This document shows, one piece after another, positions 1 to 8,646 of a stretch of 37,831 nt of DNA. Position numbers and translations under genes: made by a program. Position 1 is the stretch's first letter. Every line of letters begins with the position of its first letter. This DNA comes from Cytophagaceae bacterium (lineage in GTDB: Bacteria; Bacteroidota; Bacteroidia; Cytophagales; Cytophagaceae), in assembly GCA_025454925.1 (NCBI GenBank), contig JALONM010000035.1, forward strand, positions 1 to 37,831, read 5' to 3'. The notes under the pieces were generated by a model. That model did not search any database, had not been told where the DNA came from, and saw only the letters and a program-made list of their open reading frames with translations.

Positions 1-175
1 TCTCCATAGAAATTCTTCTATTGAAAAACGACTACTAAAATCAAGGGCTTCAGAAGGAATCGAATAAAAGAAATTCTTTTCTAAGCCCATGATTTTCTAT
101 GTCAGGGTTATCGGCCATGGATCTACGATCCATGAGCTTTTCTCCATAGAAGCGAAGCGCACTATGGAGAAAAGC
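1..175. repeat. Dispersed repeat, copy 1
   Basis: This non-coding repeat is seen again at 6931-7090 and 37744-37831. Positions 6-86 match 37751-37831 with one mismatch (C51 versus G37796). It contains two exact hairpins: an 8-bp stem at 116-123/127-134 with loop TAC, and a 14-bp stem at 136-149/162-175 around a 12-base loop. It lies just beyond the 3' end of the helicase gene. No reading frame or transposase is present, so it is either a non-autonomous element or an intergenic palindromic repeat. Confidence 0.85.
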
Positions 176-179
176 CGGT

Positions 180-232
180 TAAAATAAAAAATGGAACGAA
201 GACAATATAACATGTCCAGCGTTCCATTTTTT
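180..232 (-). terminator. Intrinsic terminator of the DEAD-box helicase gene
   Basis: An inverted repeat pairs 186-198 with 220-232, and an inner 4-bp stem (GACA/TGTC) sits in the loop. On the minus strand it is followed by a T-rich tract, as in a Rho-independent terminator. It lies 24 bp past the helicase stop codon. Confidence 0.75.
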
Positions 233-255
233 CTGATTAAAGAATACGAATGAGA

Positions 256-1818
256 TTATTTCCCGAAGCGAGGTCTTTTATCGCCTCTTCCGTAGCGACC
301 TTCAGAGTTTCCGGATTTAAACTCGCGTTTTTCTCCGTAGCCACCGCCGCCATTTCCAAAATCACGACGTTCACGTTTTTCACCAGAACCAGATCCATTG
401 CGGTCTCTGTTGAATGGTCTGTCGAAGCGGCCTTTTCCGCCACTACCACCGCGGCGATTGAATCCTTCGCCACCACCACGCTCATCTTGTATTTTGAATT
501 TTTTGAATTCTTTTTTCTCTTCCGGGAAAGCGCCAAGTTCAATACGGAACAAAGCTTTCAGCAAGGTTTCGGCATCCCACTGCGACAACGCCGCTTCTAC
601 CATTTTTTCGTAAGGAGCCAGGTTCTCAGCTTGAAGAGTGGCGGCAATGCGGCCCATCAACTGTTCAGCTTTGAATTTCATGATCTCTTTTACAGTTGGC
701 AATTCTTTACGAATTAAGGCCACACCAGTATGGCGTTCTATATCGCGCAAGCGGCGCAAATCTTCGCGTGCAGACAGGAAACTGAATGCTAGTCCGTTTC
801 TGCCGGCACGACCAGTACGGCCGATACGGTGCACGTAACTTTCAATTTCCATAGGTAGATCGTAGTTGAATACAGCATCCACATCTTTCACGTCAATACC
901 ACGGGCGGCCACATCGGTAGCTACCAATACGTTTACCTGCCCATGACGGAACGCACCAAGTACAGAGTTTCTGCGGTTTTGGTTCATATCGCCGTGCAGA
1001 CCTTCGGCACGAAGGCCAAGAGATTGCAAGGTTTCAACGGTTTCGTCTACGCGTTTTTTGGTATTACAAAAAACAAGGGATTGACGAATTCCGTAGGCAG
1101 CATGCACTTGCACGATGGTTTCAGGCTTATCTTTGTAATGTACTTCAAAGCACGATTGCTCAATAGATTTTGCCGTTACTTCGCCAGCTGCAATCTGAAT
1201 CTTCACTGGATTCTGTTGAAAACGCTCTGCAATATCCTGAATGGGTTTAGGCATGGTGGCAGAGAAAAGAATCTTTTGTGAATCTTCCGGACAATGTTCC
1301 ATGATGAATTCAATGTCTTCACGGAATCCCATGTTCAGCATTTCGTCCGCTTCGTCAAGGATTAAGTAGTCTACTTCTTCCAGTTTTAGCGTTTTACGCT
1401 CTAAGTGGTCAATTACACGTCCTGGCGTTCCCACCACAATGTGCATACCTGATTTTAAATCCTGGATTTGCTTGGTAATAGGAGCACCACCATACACAGA
1501 AGTAATTTTGATCCAGGTTTTATACTTGGCAATTTTCTTTAGTTCACCACAAACCTGCACCGCCAGCTCACGCGTAGGGCATAGAATGATGGCACGTGTA
1601 TTGGAAGATCCTTTTTCAAGCATCTCGATCAGCGGAATGCCGAATGCGGCTGTTTTCCCGGTTCCAGTTTGGGCCTGACCAATGATGTCCTTGCCTTCTA
1701 AAATAGGGAAGATGGTTTCCGATTGAATAGGGGAGGGTTTTTCAAAACCCATGTCTGCAATAGCAGTCAGTACTTCGCCACTAATGGGAAGCTCACTGAA
1801 GGAGTCAAATTTTTTCAT
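256..1818 (-). CDS. deaD: DEAD-box ATP-dependent RNA helicase, DeaD/CsdA-like
   Basis: This 520-residue protein should unwind or remodel RNA duplexes with ATP, probably in ribosome assembly and cold adaptation. All the family motifs are visible: a Q motif (about residues 5-33), motif I AQTGTGKT (49-56), PTRELA (81-86), TPGR (131-134), DEAD (155-158), SAT (186-188), RGID (306-309) and HRIGRTGRAGR (330-340). A helical region (about 370-430) resembles the DeaD dimerisation segment. The last 75 residues are a Gly/Arg/Phe-rich RGG-type tail likely to bind RNA. I chose ATG 1818, which starts MKKFDSF directly before the Q motif; a start at 1860 would add 14 residues unlike the family. The gene has a long upstream leader with a hairpin and its own promoter candidate. 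A second DEAD-box helicase lies at 20207. Confidence 0.95.
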   Translation of the reverse strand: MKKFDSFSELPISGEVLTAIADMGFEKPSPIQSETIFPILEGKDIIGQAQTGTGKTAAFGIPLIEMLEKGSSNTRAIILCPTRELAVQVCGELKKIAKYKTWIKITSVYGGAPITKQIQDLKSGMHIVVGTPGRVIDHLERKTLKLEEVDYLILDEADEMLNMGFREDIEFIMEHCPEDSQKILFSATMPKPIQDIAERFQQNPVKIQIAAGEVTAKSIEQSCFEVHYKDKPETIVQVHAAYGIRQSLVFCNTKKRVDETVETLQSLGLRAEGLHGDMNQNRRNSVLGAFRHGQVNVLVATDVAARGIDVKDVDAVFNYDLPMEIESYVHRIGRTGRAGRNGLAFSFLSAREDLRRLRDIERHTGVALIRKELPTVKEIMKFKAEQLMGRIAATLQAENLAPYEKMVEAALSQWDAETLLKALFRIELGAFPEEKKEFKKFKIQDERGGGEGFNRRGGSGGKGRFDRPFNRDRNGSGSGEKRERRDFGNGGGGYGEKREFKSGNSEGRYGRGDKRPRFGK

Positions 1819-2081
1819 GAATAGTTTTTCTGAACAATAATGTTGTTGACACAGAGGCAAAGGAGTTCAACAAAGCTCAGAAGAGTAAAGCCGGAAAAAA
1901 ACCGGAAACTTCCCTAGCACAGGTCCGAAACCTGCATTATTGACGAAAGGAATGTTGGCAGGAAATTAAAAGCCCCACCGATATTGGGGCAGCGATCATG
2001 CAGAAATACAAACAAATCAAACCTCGTCAAACCCGTCATGTCCTATTGTTTATATGTTTTCAGGACATTTTCAATGCTTCT
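1819..2081 (-). promoter_or_regulatory. Long structured 5' leader of the DEAD-box helicase
   Basis: If transcription starts from the TATGTTTG box at 2088-2095, the helicase mRNA has a leader of about 260 nt. It holds a terminator-like hairpin (1972-1990) and a second 5-bp hairpin (1920-1924/1930-1934). No coding frame of note is present. Long leaders are known for deaD/csdA-type cold-shock helicases; regulation here is an inference. Confidence 0.45.
1966..1990 (-). terminator. Terminator-like hairpin between kdsB and the helicase
   Basis: On the minus strand GCCCCA and TGGGGC form a 6-bp GC-rich stem (1985-1990/1972-1977) with a 7-base loop, followed by TTTTAATTT. It may end kdsB transcription, or act as an attenuator inside the helicase leader, because a promoter candidate lies upstream of it. 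Confidence 0.6.
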
Positions 2082-2087
2082 ATAACA

Positions 2088-2120
2088 CAAACATAGGTGA
2101 AAATGAGCAGCTTTCCAAAT
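2088..2120 (-). promoter_or_regulatory. Bacteroidota-type promoter candidate for the helicase
   Basis: On the minus strand, TATGTTTG (2095-2088) matches the TAnnTTTG -7 consensus exactly. TTTG (2120-2117) lies 21 bp upstream, slightly more than the usual 17-20. It sits just after the kdsB stop codon. Confidence 0.45.
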
Positions 2121-2139
2121 TTTAATTTTTTACCTGCCT

Positions 2140-2880
2140 TTATAGCAAGTGTAAATAGGGTTCTATTTTCTTTAAATCCTCAGGCACATCAATGCCTTGG
2201 GACTCGAGTTCGGTTTCTAAAACTTTTATCTTAAATCCATTTTCCAGCCACCTTAATTGCTCCAATGACTCCGCTTTTTCCAATTGACCTTGTGGCAACT
2301 GGCATATCTTTTCCAACACATCTACCCGATAAGCGTAAATGCCGATATGCTTGTAATAAGTAAAATGATTCAGCCATTCCTCTTTATTAACGCCTCGTAA
2401 ATGAGGGATGGTTTCCCGAGAAAAATATAGTGCATTGCTTTCGTTGTCGCAAAGGACTTTTGGCGTGTTAGGATTGAATAAGGTTTCTATATCTCTAATT
2501 TTCTTTTTCAACGTAGCCAATTCAATGACTGGATTCAAATGAGTAAGAATCAGATTTATTTGTAAGGGATCTATCAGAGGTTCATCCCCCTGAATGTTTA
2601 ATACAAAATCTACGGGTTCGTTTAATTTACTGATTACCTCCCTGCAGCGGTCCGTGCCAGATGGATGAGCATCTGAAGTCATGATTACCTTGGCTCCGAA
2701 TGATTTGGCAGCTTGTTCTATTAGTGAATGATCGGTTGCAATGACAACATCGCTAAGATTTGACTTACGGCAGCGTTCGTACACCCACTGAATCATGGGT
2801 TTTCCCTTAATAGGGGTAAGTGCTTTGGCCGGAAAGCGTGTGGAAGCATAGCGTGCTGGGATAATTCCTATTACTCGCAT
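2140..2880 (-). CDS. kdsB: 3-deoxy-manno-octulosonate cytidylyltransferase (CMP-KDO synthetase)
   Basis: KdsB activates KDO with CTP to give CMP-KDO and pyrophosphate, the donor for the inner core of lipopolysaccharide, in the cytoplasm. The 246-residue length is normal for the family. The N-terminus IIPARYASTRFPAKAL is the nucleotide-binding signature, and QGDEPLI (about residues 96-102) is the conserved metal/CTP-binding segment. The protein appears full length. It stands alone: the next gene on its strand, the helicase, is separated by a hairpin and probably has its own promoter. Its presence implies a Gram-negative outer membrane with KDO-containing lipopolysaccharide. Confidence 0.95.
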   Translation of the reverse strand: MRVIGIIPARYASTRFPAKALTPIKGKPMIQWVYERCRKSNLSDVVIATDHSLIEQAAKSFGAKVIMTSDAHPSGTDRCREVISKLNEPVDFVLNIQGDEPLIDPLQINLILTHLNPVIELATLKKKIRDIETLFNPNTPKVLCDNESNALYFSRETIPHLRGVNKEEWLNHFTYYKHIGIYAYRVDVLEKICQLPQGQLEKAESLEQLRWLENGFKIKVLETELESQGIDVPEDLKKIEPYLHLL

Positions 2881-3313
2881 ACATCAATTTTTATTACAAT
2901 GATGCATAAAATAATTGAATTTGAAAATCTAAGAAAGATAAAATCTTTAAACTGTTCCAAAATCAAAATACTATGTTCTATTTGAATTGTACCAAAATTG
3001 GGGCATACTATTTAGTAATCATTTCTGGGATTGGTTATTCTTTTTATAAAAAAAATAATTTTTTTTTCCTCTTTAAACTACTGAAAATACTATGGTAGTG
3101 AAAAGTTATCTATATATCGTTAAGTTTATAAAAATGCTTGAAAAAGAACATTTTTGCGATAAATAGGGTAGTAGTAAAGCGCTATCATGCCTGTTGTAAA
3201 TACTTGTTTATCAGTAAATTGTGGTAAAAAAATTACACCTTTTACCTTGTTTATCTGGTTACCATATAAGAAATTTGATTATTAATTGACGTTTATTAAC
3301 TGAACCCAAACGT
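2881..3313. other. Divergent intergenic region kdsB / RCC1 protein
   Basis: This 433-bp AT-rich spacer must hold the promoters of both divergent genes. I found no exact TAnnTTTG box on either strand (TAAGTTTA near 3120-3127 is one base off) and no convincing hairpin or reading frame. Confidence 0.5.
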
Positions 3314-6300
3314 ATGACGACGAAATTAAGAAAGTTAGGAGCTATCCTGCTATTCTCCCTGTGCGCTAGTTCTTATTCTCAAAACCTTCAGATTTCCGGA
3401 GGTAACAACTTCTCCTCTGTGGTTTGTAATCAACAAGTAGTGAATGTTACAGGATACAATGCGGATGGTCAACTTGGTGTTGATGCAGCAGGTAATCCTT
3501 TGGCAGCGGGCTTATTCAGAAGTCAGTGGCAACCTGTTACCCGGGGTAATTTAACCAATGCTCCCACCGCGACCGCACCTAGTTTGTTACCTCCTATCCG
3601 CCAGGCAGATGCTGGTTCGGGAGGCCATTTACTAGGGCTTGATTGCTCGGGCAATGTATGGGCTTGGGGGTTAAACGATGCCGGTCAATTGGGAAGAAAC
3701 GTCGTAAATGGAACCCATGCGGAGCGCTCCGTTCCTATGCGTGTTTTGAGAGGTGCTCAGCTTAATAATACCACTGATTTTTTACAGAATGTAACCTATG
3801 TTTCAGGAGGGAATAACTCTTCCTTTGCTATTGAAGCTGGAACAGGTAGAGTCCTTTCCTGGGGAGCCAATGATTACGGTCAGCTGGGTAATGGAACAAT
3901 TGTTAATAGTTCAGTTCCAACATATGTGCTGACCGCGCCAGGTGTATTTCTAACCAATATAGTTCAAATCGAAGCGGGTGATGACTGTTCCTATGCCTTG
4001 GATGCCAGCGGCCAAATGTGGTCTTGGGGCATTACGCACGATGGAGCTAACCCTGCCAGAAACGTTGGTCGCGACCCAGCCGCTCAAGTAGCTGCTGCTG
4101 GTGGCGGTGGTCGTTTGTGTTTGCCATATGCCGGAAGAGTGCAGCGTGGAACAAATGATAATAACAGTGCAACCACCAACGGTTTCCTTGACAACATTGT
4201 ATCTATTTCTGGAGGAGATGCGCATGCCTTGGCCTTGGATAGAAACGGAATGGTTTGGTCTATGGGTGGTGACTGGGCAACCGGCCAGATCGGGCAAGGG
4301 AATGGAGGTCAGTACAATTACAAAGCGGGTCGTGTAGTAGATATTGGAGTAACAGCAGCTACAGGTCCTTTTCTTGGTGGTGGAGTAAATAATCCATACA
4401 AAGCTATAGCTATTGCTGCCGGTCAGTCGAGTTGTGCGATAGTACTTCGTGATACTACCGACCCAACGAATCTTAGCCGGAATAGAGTGGTAGCCTTTGG
4501 ATCCAATGCATTCTATAGTTTTAACTCTATGATTACCCAGCCTACGACCTATACTTTTGCCGGAAATAGACGATTTATATCAGGTACGATTGGGCGTGGA
4601 CAATGCGGTGGTACTACAGATCTACCTCAGGGTAATCAAAACGATAATAACAATACCGATGGGTATGAATATCCGGTATTTGTAGAAACATCCGCGGGCG
4701 TTCCATTGTCAGGGGTTACTACCATTTCCGATGGAGATGCCTGGTATTTTGCTACCAACGATAATGGAACTACCGCAGTAGCCTGGGGCTGGAATCGTCG
4801 TGGGGAGTTGGCAACCGGAGTATTTACCGATCGTTGCTATGCTCAGTCATTAACGTTGCCAACCAGTTGCGGATTTGATTATCCTTGTCCAGGACAGCCA
4901 TTGTTACCGGCTAATTTCTCTACTTGTCCTGTATTTTCAACTACACTGGATCCTCAAATTGAACAAACGTATACCACGTACAAATATAACTGGCAGTTCC
5001 GTGCTACTCCAGGGTCAGGAGCCTGGACCGATTTAGGAACAGGGGTAACCTCAGGCCCTAACAAAACTGTAGTGAACACTGGTACTAATTCAGTTACATA
5101 CAATGCCAATGTTGTTGGAGAATACCGGGTTTTATTGAGTGATACGCGTACCACTGTTACCTTCCTTTGTGGACCATGCCCGGTATTGAAAGATTCGATT
5201 ACCATTACAGAAAAACCGAATCCCTATACTGTTGCCGGTTGTTACGATACCCCTGCTGGTTTATCAAGGTTCGATGTAACCGCACCAGGTTCCGCTGTAA
5301 TAGATTGGTACGATGCACCCACAGGTGGTACAAAGCTCAATACTGCCACTACCAGCACGATCACTGTGAATTCTACAGTAGCTCCATTAACACCTGCATG
5401 CGGATCGGGAAGAAGAGCTTTGTTTGCACAGGATAATTCAACGGTTCTCGGTACGTTGTTTAATACCGGGGCCACTACTCCAACCTTAGCACAAATTGCC
5501 GCTGGTGTGGGTTGCGCTCAAGCCAGTTGGAATGCTTCAGAAGGACCTAACAGACTCTTGGCAGTGCGTCCAACCCAAAATATGACACTTACCAGTGTTA
5601 GTTATGTGGTAATGAACAATAAAAACTATTCGGTTGCGGGTGGTAGTATCGTGATTTATTCCAATACGCTGAATGGGACTAATAATGAGCCCAATCAGAC
5701 CCCAGGTGGCACATTATTAACCGTACCATCAGGAGCTTCAGTTCCAGCAAACACCAACCAGGTGATTCAGGTTCCACTTACCTTTAATTTAACGGCCAAT
5801 ACTATTTATTGGATCAAAGCGGATGGCCCTTATAATGAGCAACCTTACTTTAATTGTAATTTCCCGGCAACGAACAATATTTGGAATACTCCATTCCCAG
5901 ATGCCAATAACTTATTGTTTGGTGTGTCATCTTGGAACAACGGTAGTTTCGGAGCCAAAGGGTCTGTATTCGACATTAAATATGAAACAGGAACGGGTTA
6001 CGATTGCGGGCGTATTTTAGTATGTGAGTCTACTACCTGTACACTGTTGCCTGTAGAGATGCTGTATTTCTATGCCGAGAAAAATGGTACCAAAGCTAAT
6101 TTATACTGGGCTACTTCAAAAGAAGAAAACTCCAGTCATTTCATCGTAGAACGTTCCAGTGATGGTATCAATTGGGCTCCTATTGGCAGAAGAGAAGCTG
6201 CCGGTAATTCTACCACAGCCGTTAATTATGATTTCACCGATGAGTATCCATTAAATGGAAGAACATATTATCGCCTGGTGCAAGTAGATATTGATAAAAC

Positions 6301-6583
6301 GGAGCATGTGAGCATGGTGGCAGCGGTTGATTTCAATACAAGCCTGGAGGTAGCTATACATCCTAACCCAAGCAATACTGGCTTGTTCAATCTTAGTTTA
6401 AGCAATGCCAACGAGCGTTCCCTAGTGAAAGTGTATACTACCTTAGGGCAGTTGGTAGTTGAAAAAGAAGTAACAGGAAACTATTCTGGTATCCTTGATT
6501 TATCGTCACTATCAAAAGGAGCGTATCGTTTGGTAGTGCTTTCCGGAGCTACCTCTAAAAATGAACTGATTAGTATCGAATAA
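3314..6583 (+). CDS. Exported RCC1-repeat protein with type A T9SS sorting domain
   Basis: This 1089-residue protein is probably secreted to, or displayed on, the cell surface. It has a Sec signal peptide (MTTKLRKLGAILLFSLCASS, cleavage near SYSQ). At least five RCC1-like blades follow, between about residues 110 and 510, each with a W-W/S-G-x-N-x-x-G-Q-L-G core, for example WAWGLNDAGQLG and LSWGANDYGQLG; these usually fold into a beta-propeller. The middle is Ig-like with Cys pairs. Then comes an 'LLPVEMLYF...ERSSDGINW' module, which often precedes sorting tags in this phylum. The last 75 residues (from about IHPNPSN) form a type A T9SS C-terminal domain. The ligand is unknown. A strong terminator follows the stop codon, so it is probably monocistronic. 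Confidence 0.88.
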   Translation: MTTKLRKLGAILLFSLCASSYSQNLQISGGNNFSSVVCNQQVVNVTGYNADGQLGVDAAGNPLAAGLFRSQWQPVTRGNLTNAPTATAPSLLPPIRQADAGSGGHLLGLDCSGNVWAWGLNDAGQLGRNVVNGTHAERSVPMRVLRGAQLNNTTDFLQNVTYVSGGNNSSFAIEAGTGRVLSWGANDYGQLGNGTIVNSSVPTYVLTAPGVFLTNIVQIEAGDDCSYALDASGQMWSWGITHDGANPARNVGRDPAAQVAAAGGGGRLCLPYAGRVQRGTNDNNSATTNGFLDNIVSISGGDAHALALDRNGMVWSMGGDWATGQIGQGNGGQYNYKAGRVVDIGVTAATGPFLGGGVNNPYKAIAIAAGQSSCAIVLRDTTDPTNLSRNRVVAFGSNAFYSFNSMITQPTTYTFAGNRRFISGTIGRGQCGGTTDLPQGNQNDNNNTDGYEYPVFVETSAGVPLSGVTTISDGDAWYFATNDNGTTAVAWGWNRRGELATGVFTDRCYAQSLTLPTSCGFDYPCPGQPLLPANFSTCPVFSTTLDPQIEQTYTTYKYNWQFRATPGSGAWTDLGTGVTSGPNKTVVNTGTNSVTYNANVVGEYRVLLSDTRTTVTFLCGPCPVLKDSITITEKPNPYTVAGCYDTPAGLSRFDVTAPGSAVIDWYDAPTGGTKLNTATTSTITVNSTVAPLTPACGSGRRALFAQDNSTVLGTLFNTGATTPTLAQIAAGVGCAQASWNASEGPNRLLAVRPTQNMTLTSVSYVVMNNKNYSVAGGSIVIYSNTLNGTNNEPNQTPGGTLLTVPSGASVPANTNQVIQVPLTFNLTANTIYWIKADGPYNEQPYFNCNFPATNNIWNTPFPDANNLLFGVSSWNNGSFGAKGSVFDIKYETGTGYDCGRILVCESTTCTLLPVEMLYFYAEKNGTKANLYWATSKEENSSHFIVERSSDGINWAPIGRREAAGNSTTAVNYDFTDEYPLNGRTYYRLVQVDIDKTEHVSMVAAVDFNTSLEVAIHPNPSNTGLFNLSLSNANERSLVKVYTTLGQLVVEKEVTGNYSGILDLSSLSKGAYRLVVLSGATSKNELISIE

Positions 6584-6637
6584 TTCCTCGATCGCTGTAT
6601 GTTGATTTAAAGTTCCCGTTTAATTCTATACCTCTGT

Positions 6638-6671
6638 GAGCCCTGGAGCAGTTGCTTCAGGGCTCTTTTTT
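6638..6671 (+). terminator. Intrinsic terminator of the RCC1 protein gene
   Basis: GAGCCCTG (6638-6645) pairs with CAGGGCTC (6658-6665) around a 12-base loop, followed by six T. It lies 55 bp after the stop codon. Confidence 0.9.
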
Positions 6672-6789
6672 CGGCCAGCCTAGATGAAATTACCTCCAAA
6701 TGTAAGAAGTTGCTAATATTGGGTTAAGCAGCGGAATTAATGTTCATTACCTTGCTTCAAATGAGTATTCAAACTCAAGATATTATTTA

Positions 6790-6891
6790 GGGCGTGTCCC
6801 TGCGTGGCGCTTTCAGCACCACTGCGGGCCGGGCTATCGCTGCAAGCCATGGCGCCGCAGGCGCCATGGCTTGCAGCGATAGCCCTCACGC
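6790..6891. repeat. Intergenic palindromic repeat with perfect 26-bp arms
   Basis: Arms 6831-6856 and 6860-6885 are exact reverse complements with a GCA loop. The arms are GC-rich (about 65%) in an AT-rich spacer. The flanks GGGCGTGTCCCTGCG (left) and CCCTCACGCA (right) resemble the interspersed palindromes I associate with Bacteroidota genomes. There is no T tract, so it is not a normal terminator. Confidence 0.85.
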
Positions 6892-6930
6892 AAAACCAGC
6901 ATTGTTTCAGAATGGTATTGCTTCCTTGAA

Positions 6931-7090
6931 ATTATTCTAAAGAAAAACGTCATCAAAATCTTGAGCTTCAGAAGAAATCAAAAAAAAGGAAATGCCTATC
7001 GAAGGACATGATTTTCTATTGCGGGATTACCGGCCATGGATCTACGATCCATGAGCTTTCTTAAAATTGCGCTTCGCTATTATGGAGAAA
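6931..7090. repeat. Dispersed repeat, copy 2 (diverged)
   Basis: This copy aligns along its length with 15-175. The core at 7031-7060, including the CATGGATC-TAC-GATCCATG hairpin at 7035-7053, is nearly identical to copy 1, while the 3' hairpin has decayed (GCGCTTCGCTAT kept, left arm lost). It lies beyond the 3' end of the thioredoxin operon, as copy 1 lies beyond the helicase. Confidence 0.75.
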
Positions 7091-7122
7091 AAAAAGGCAT
7101 GCAACCTATTGCATACCTTTTT
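7083..7122 (-). terminator. Terminator of the thioredoxin/T9SS operon
   Basis: AAAAAGG-C-ATGCAA (7091-7104) pairs with TTGCAT-A-CCTTTT (7109-7121) with one mismatch. On the minus strand it runs into a T-rich stretch. It is 28 bp past the stop of the last gene, and its T tract overlaps the end of repeat copy 2. Confidence 0.75.
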
Positions 7123-7149
7123 ATTTACATCACCAAATGAAGGAAACAA

Positions 7150-7536
7150 TTATTTCTTTTTCAGTGCTTCCGCCACGGATTTATTTATTTCTTCGGTAGA
7201 TTTATTAACGCCGATAGATTTGATTACCTTTTTGGTGGTTGAATCAATAAGAAAAATCATTCCCGAGCTCTTTTCTGATTTCATAGTTTCTGCCACTCCG
7301 GCATCTTCCAATAATGGTTTTGATTTTTCTTTACTGGCTTCGCTGGTTACATCGTTAATGATTAATCGAATGGAAGCAGTGTCTATTTGGTTTATAAACT
7401 CTTTGTAAATTCTATCGCCATGTGCCTTGCAGGATGGACACCAATCGGCATGATTAATTACCGCAATCAATTTGGGGGATTGTGCCCAAACGCTAAACTG
7501 AAACATTACAGCGATGGCAATCAGGATTTTTTTCAT
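7150..7536 (-). CDS. Exported thioredoxin-fold protein (CPSC)
   Basis: This small 128-residue protein has a Sec signal peptide (MKKILIAIAVMFQFSVWAQ) and a thioredoxin-like fold with ADWCPSCK. The pair Cys33/Cys36 is the presumed redox centre, and the mature protein should act in the periplasm. A conserved cis-Pro segment is not obvious; the corresponding region reads SGMIFLIDSTTKKVI. It is a diverged tandem copy of the gene at 7578, sharing the lengths and the KLI-VIN-A-WC-CKA-G-R pattern. It is the last gene of a three-gene operon, 41 bp after its paralogue. Substrate unknown. Confidence 0.8.
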   Translation of the reverse strand: MKKILIAIAVMFQFSVWAQSPKLIAVINHADWCPSCKAHGDRIYKEFINQIDTASIRLIINDVTSEASKEKSKPLLEDAGVAETMKSEKSSGMIFLIDSTTKKVIKSIGVNKSTEEINKSVAEALKKK

Positions 7537-7577
7537 TGAAATATCAATAAAGCTTTGAAAAAATTTTTTCGTAATTT

Positions 7578-7991
7578 TTATTTTTTTACGTACATCAAGG
7601 CTTCCTCTAAAGCATTAATGATTATTGAATCTTCTGACTTTATTGGAAGTCCATCAATTCCTTTCTTGGTTGAAGAATCCAGGATGTAAATCATGGCTGC
7701 TTCCTGATGACTTTTCATATATTCAGCAATTCCTAATTTTTTAAATTCACCTTCATTTTTTTGAATGGTTTCTTTATTCGAAACATCGTTATGAATAACA
7801 ATTATCTCTTTATTTTTAACAAAATCAGCTATACCATTTCTGACACGTTCACCGTTTGCTTTGCAATATTTACACCAGCTGGCTTCGTTTATTACCACAA
7901 TTAATTTGGTTTGGGCCTGAAGAAGGTTTCCTTCTAAAAGAAACACCGTAATACAAGTCACAAAGATTAAATGGAAGATATTTCTTTTCAT
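7578..7991 (-). CDS. Exported thioredoxin-fold protein (CKYC)
   Basis: This 137-residue protein has a signal peptide ending near LLQAQ and a thioredoxin-like domain with SWCKYCKANGERV (Cys40 and Cys43). The CxYC-type spacer differs from the CPSC of its downstream paralogue, so the two may differ in redox potential. The C-terminal part (IYILDSSTKK) aligns with the same region of the paralogue (IFLIDSTTKK). It starts 4 bp after the upstream T9SS-tagged gene, so the genes are almost certainly co-transcribed. Likely a periplasmic disulfide exchange protein; the partner is unknown. Confidence 0.8.
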   Translation of the reverse strand: MKRNIFHLIFVTCITVFLLEGNLLQAQTKLIVVINEASWCKYCKANGERVRNGIADFVKNKEIIVIHNDVSNKETIQKNEGEFKKLGIAEYMKSHQEAAMIYILDSSTKKGIDGLPIKSEDSIIINALEEALMYVKK

Positions 7992-7995
7992 AGTT

Positions 7996-8646
7996 TTAAC
8001 GTATAATTACTTTAACGTGAACAGGAATATTGTTGTTTTCAAAAAAATCCAGCATATACAATCCTTTTGAAATTCCTTCTACTTCTATTAATGCATCGGA
8101 ATCTCTTACATAGGTCGGTTTTTCAATACTACCGGATCTAATGCTTTGTGTGGATCCATCTGCTTTAAATAATTTGTATTCCAACAGGGAAGATGAAACA
8201 AGATTCCAATTGATTCGGATTTGTATATGAGATTCATTACAAGGATTTGGCGCTACAAAAATAGCTTGCGCAGCAGAGGCGTTGGATTCGGAAACATAAA
8301 AACGGTAAATAGAGGACCAATCACCGCCATCACCATTTTCTTGCAGCACAGGCCTAATGCGCCAGTAATAGGTTTTAGATTGAAAAGTGGGAAAAACAAG
8401 AACGCTCGTATCTTGTACAATGGCTTCTTTCGTATCCCCCAGGCAGCCTGAGGTACATTGAGGATTATCTGTGAGGATGTATTCGTAACGCGATATCACC
8501 CCAGACTTATTCCAGGTAAGAACATAAGATCCTTCAAATAACCCTGGAGCAACCTGTTGACCCCATAATGGTGCATTAACCGAACACAATGCCATCGCGA
8601 GCAAATGCAGGTATCTTTTGATGTAAGGAATGTTGTCCAACTTCAT
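7996..8646 (-). CDS. Small exported protein with T9SS type A tag
   Basis: I do not recognise a family for this 216-residue protein. It has an N-terminal hydrophobic signal (residues 12-30, ending near LWGQQ). A central beta-rich stretch, including a YYWRIRP motif, resembles a single fibronectin type III domain and carries a Cys pair in NPQCTSGCLG. From about APNPCNES to the end it resembles a type A T9SS sorting domain ('GLYMLDFFENN...VKVIIR'). It is the first gene of the operon with the two thioredoxin-fold proteins, which suggests those proteins help fold or reduce it; that link is an inference. Start at 8646 chosen because it gives the full signal peptide. Confidence 0.7.
   Translation of the reverse strand: MKLDNIPYIKRYLHLLAMALCSVNAPLWGQQVAPGLFEGSYVLTWNKSGVISRYEYILTDNPQCTSGCLGDTKEAIVQDTSVLVFPTFQSKTYYWRIRPVLQENGDGGDWSSIYRFYVSESNASAAQAIFVAPNPCNESHIQIRINWNLVSSSLLEYKLFKADGSTQSIRSGSIEKPTYVRDSDALIEVEGISKGLYMLDFFENNNIPVHVKVIIR

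Noticed and set aside
250-717. Plus-strand open frames inside the DEAD-box helicase
   Set aside because: They lie antisense to a helicase with all motifs intact, arise from its Gly/Arg-rich codons, and have no domain of their own.
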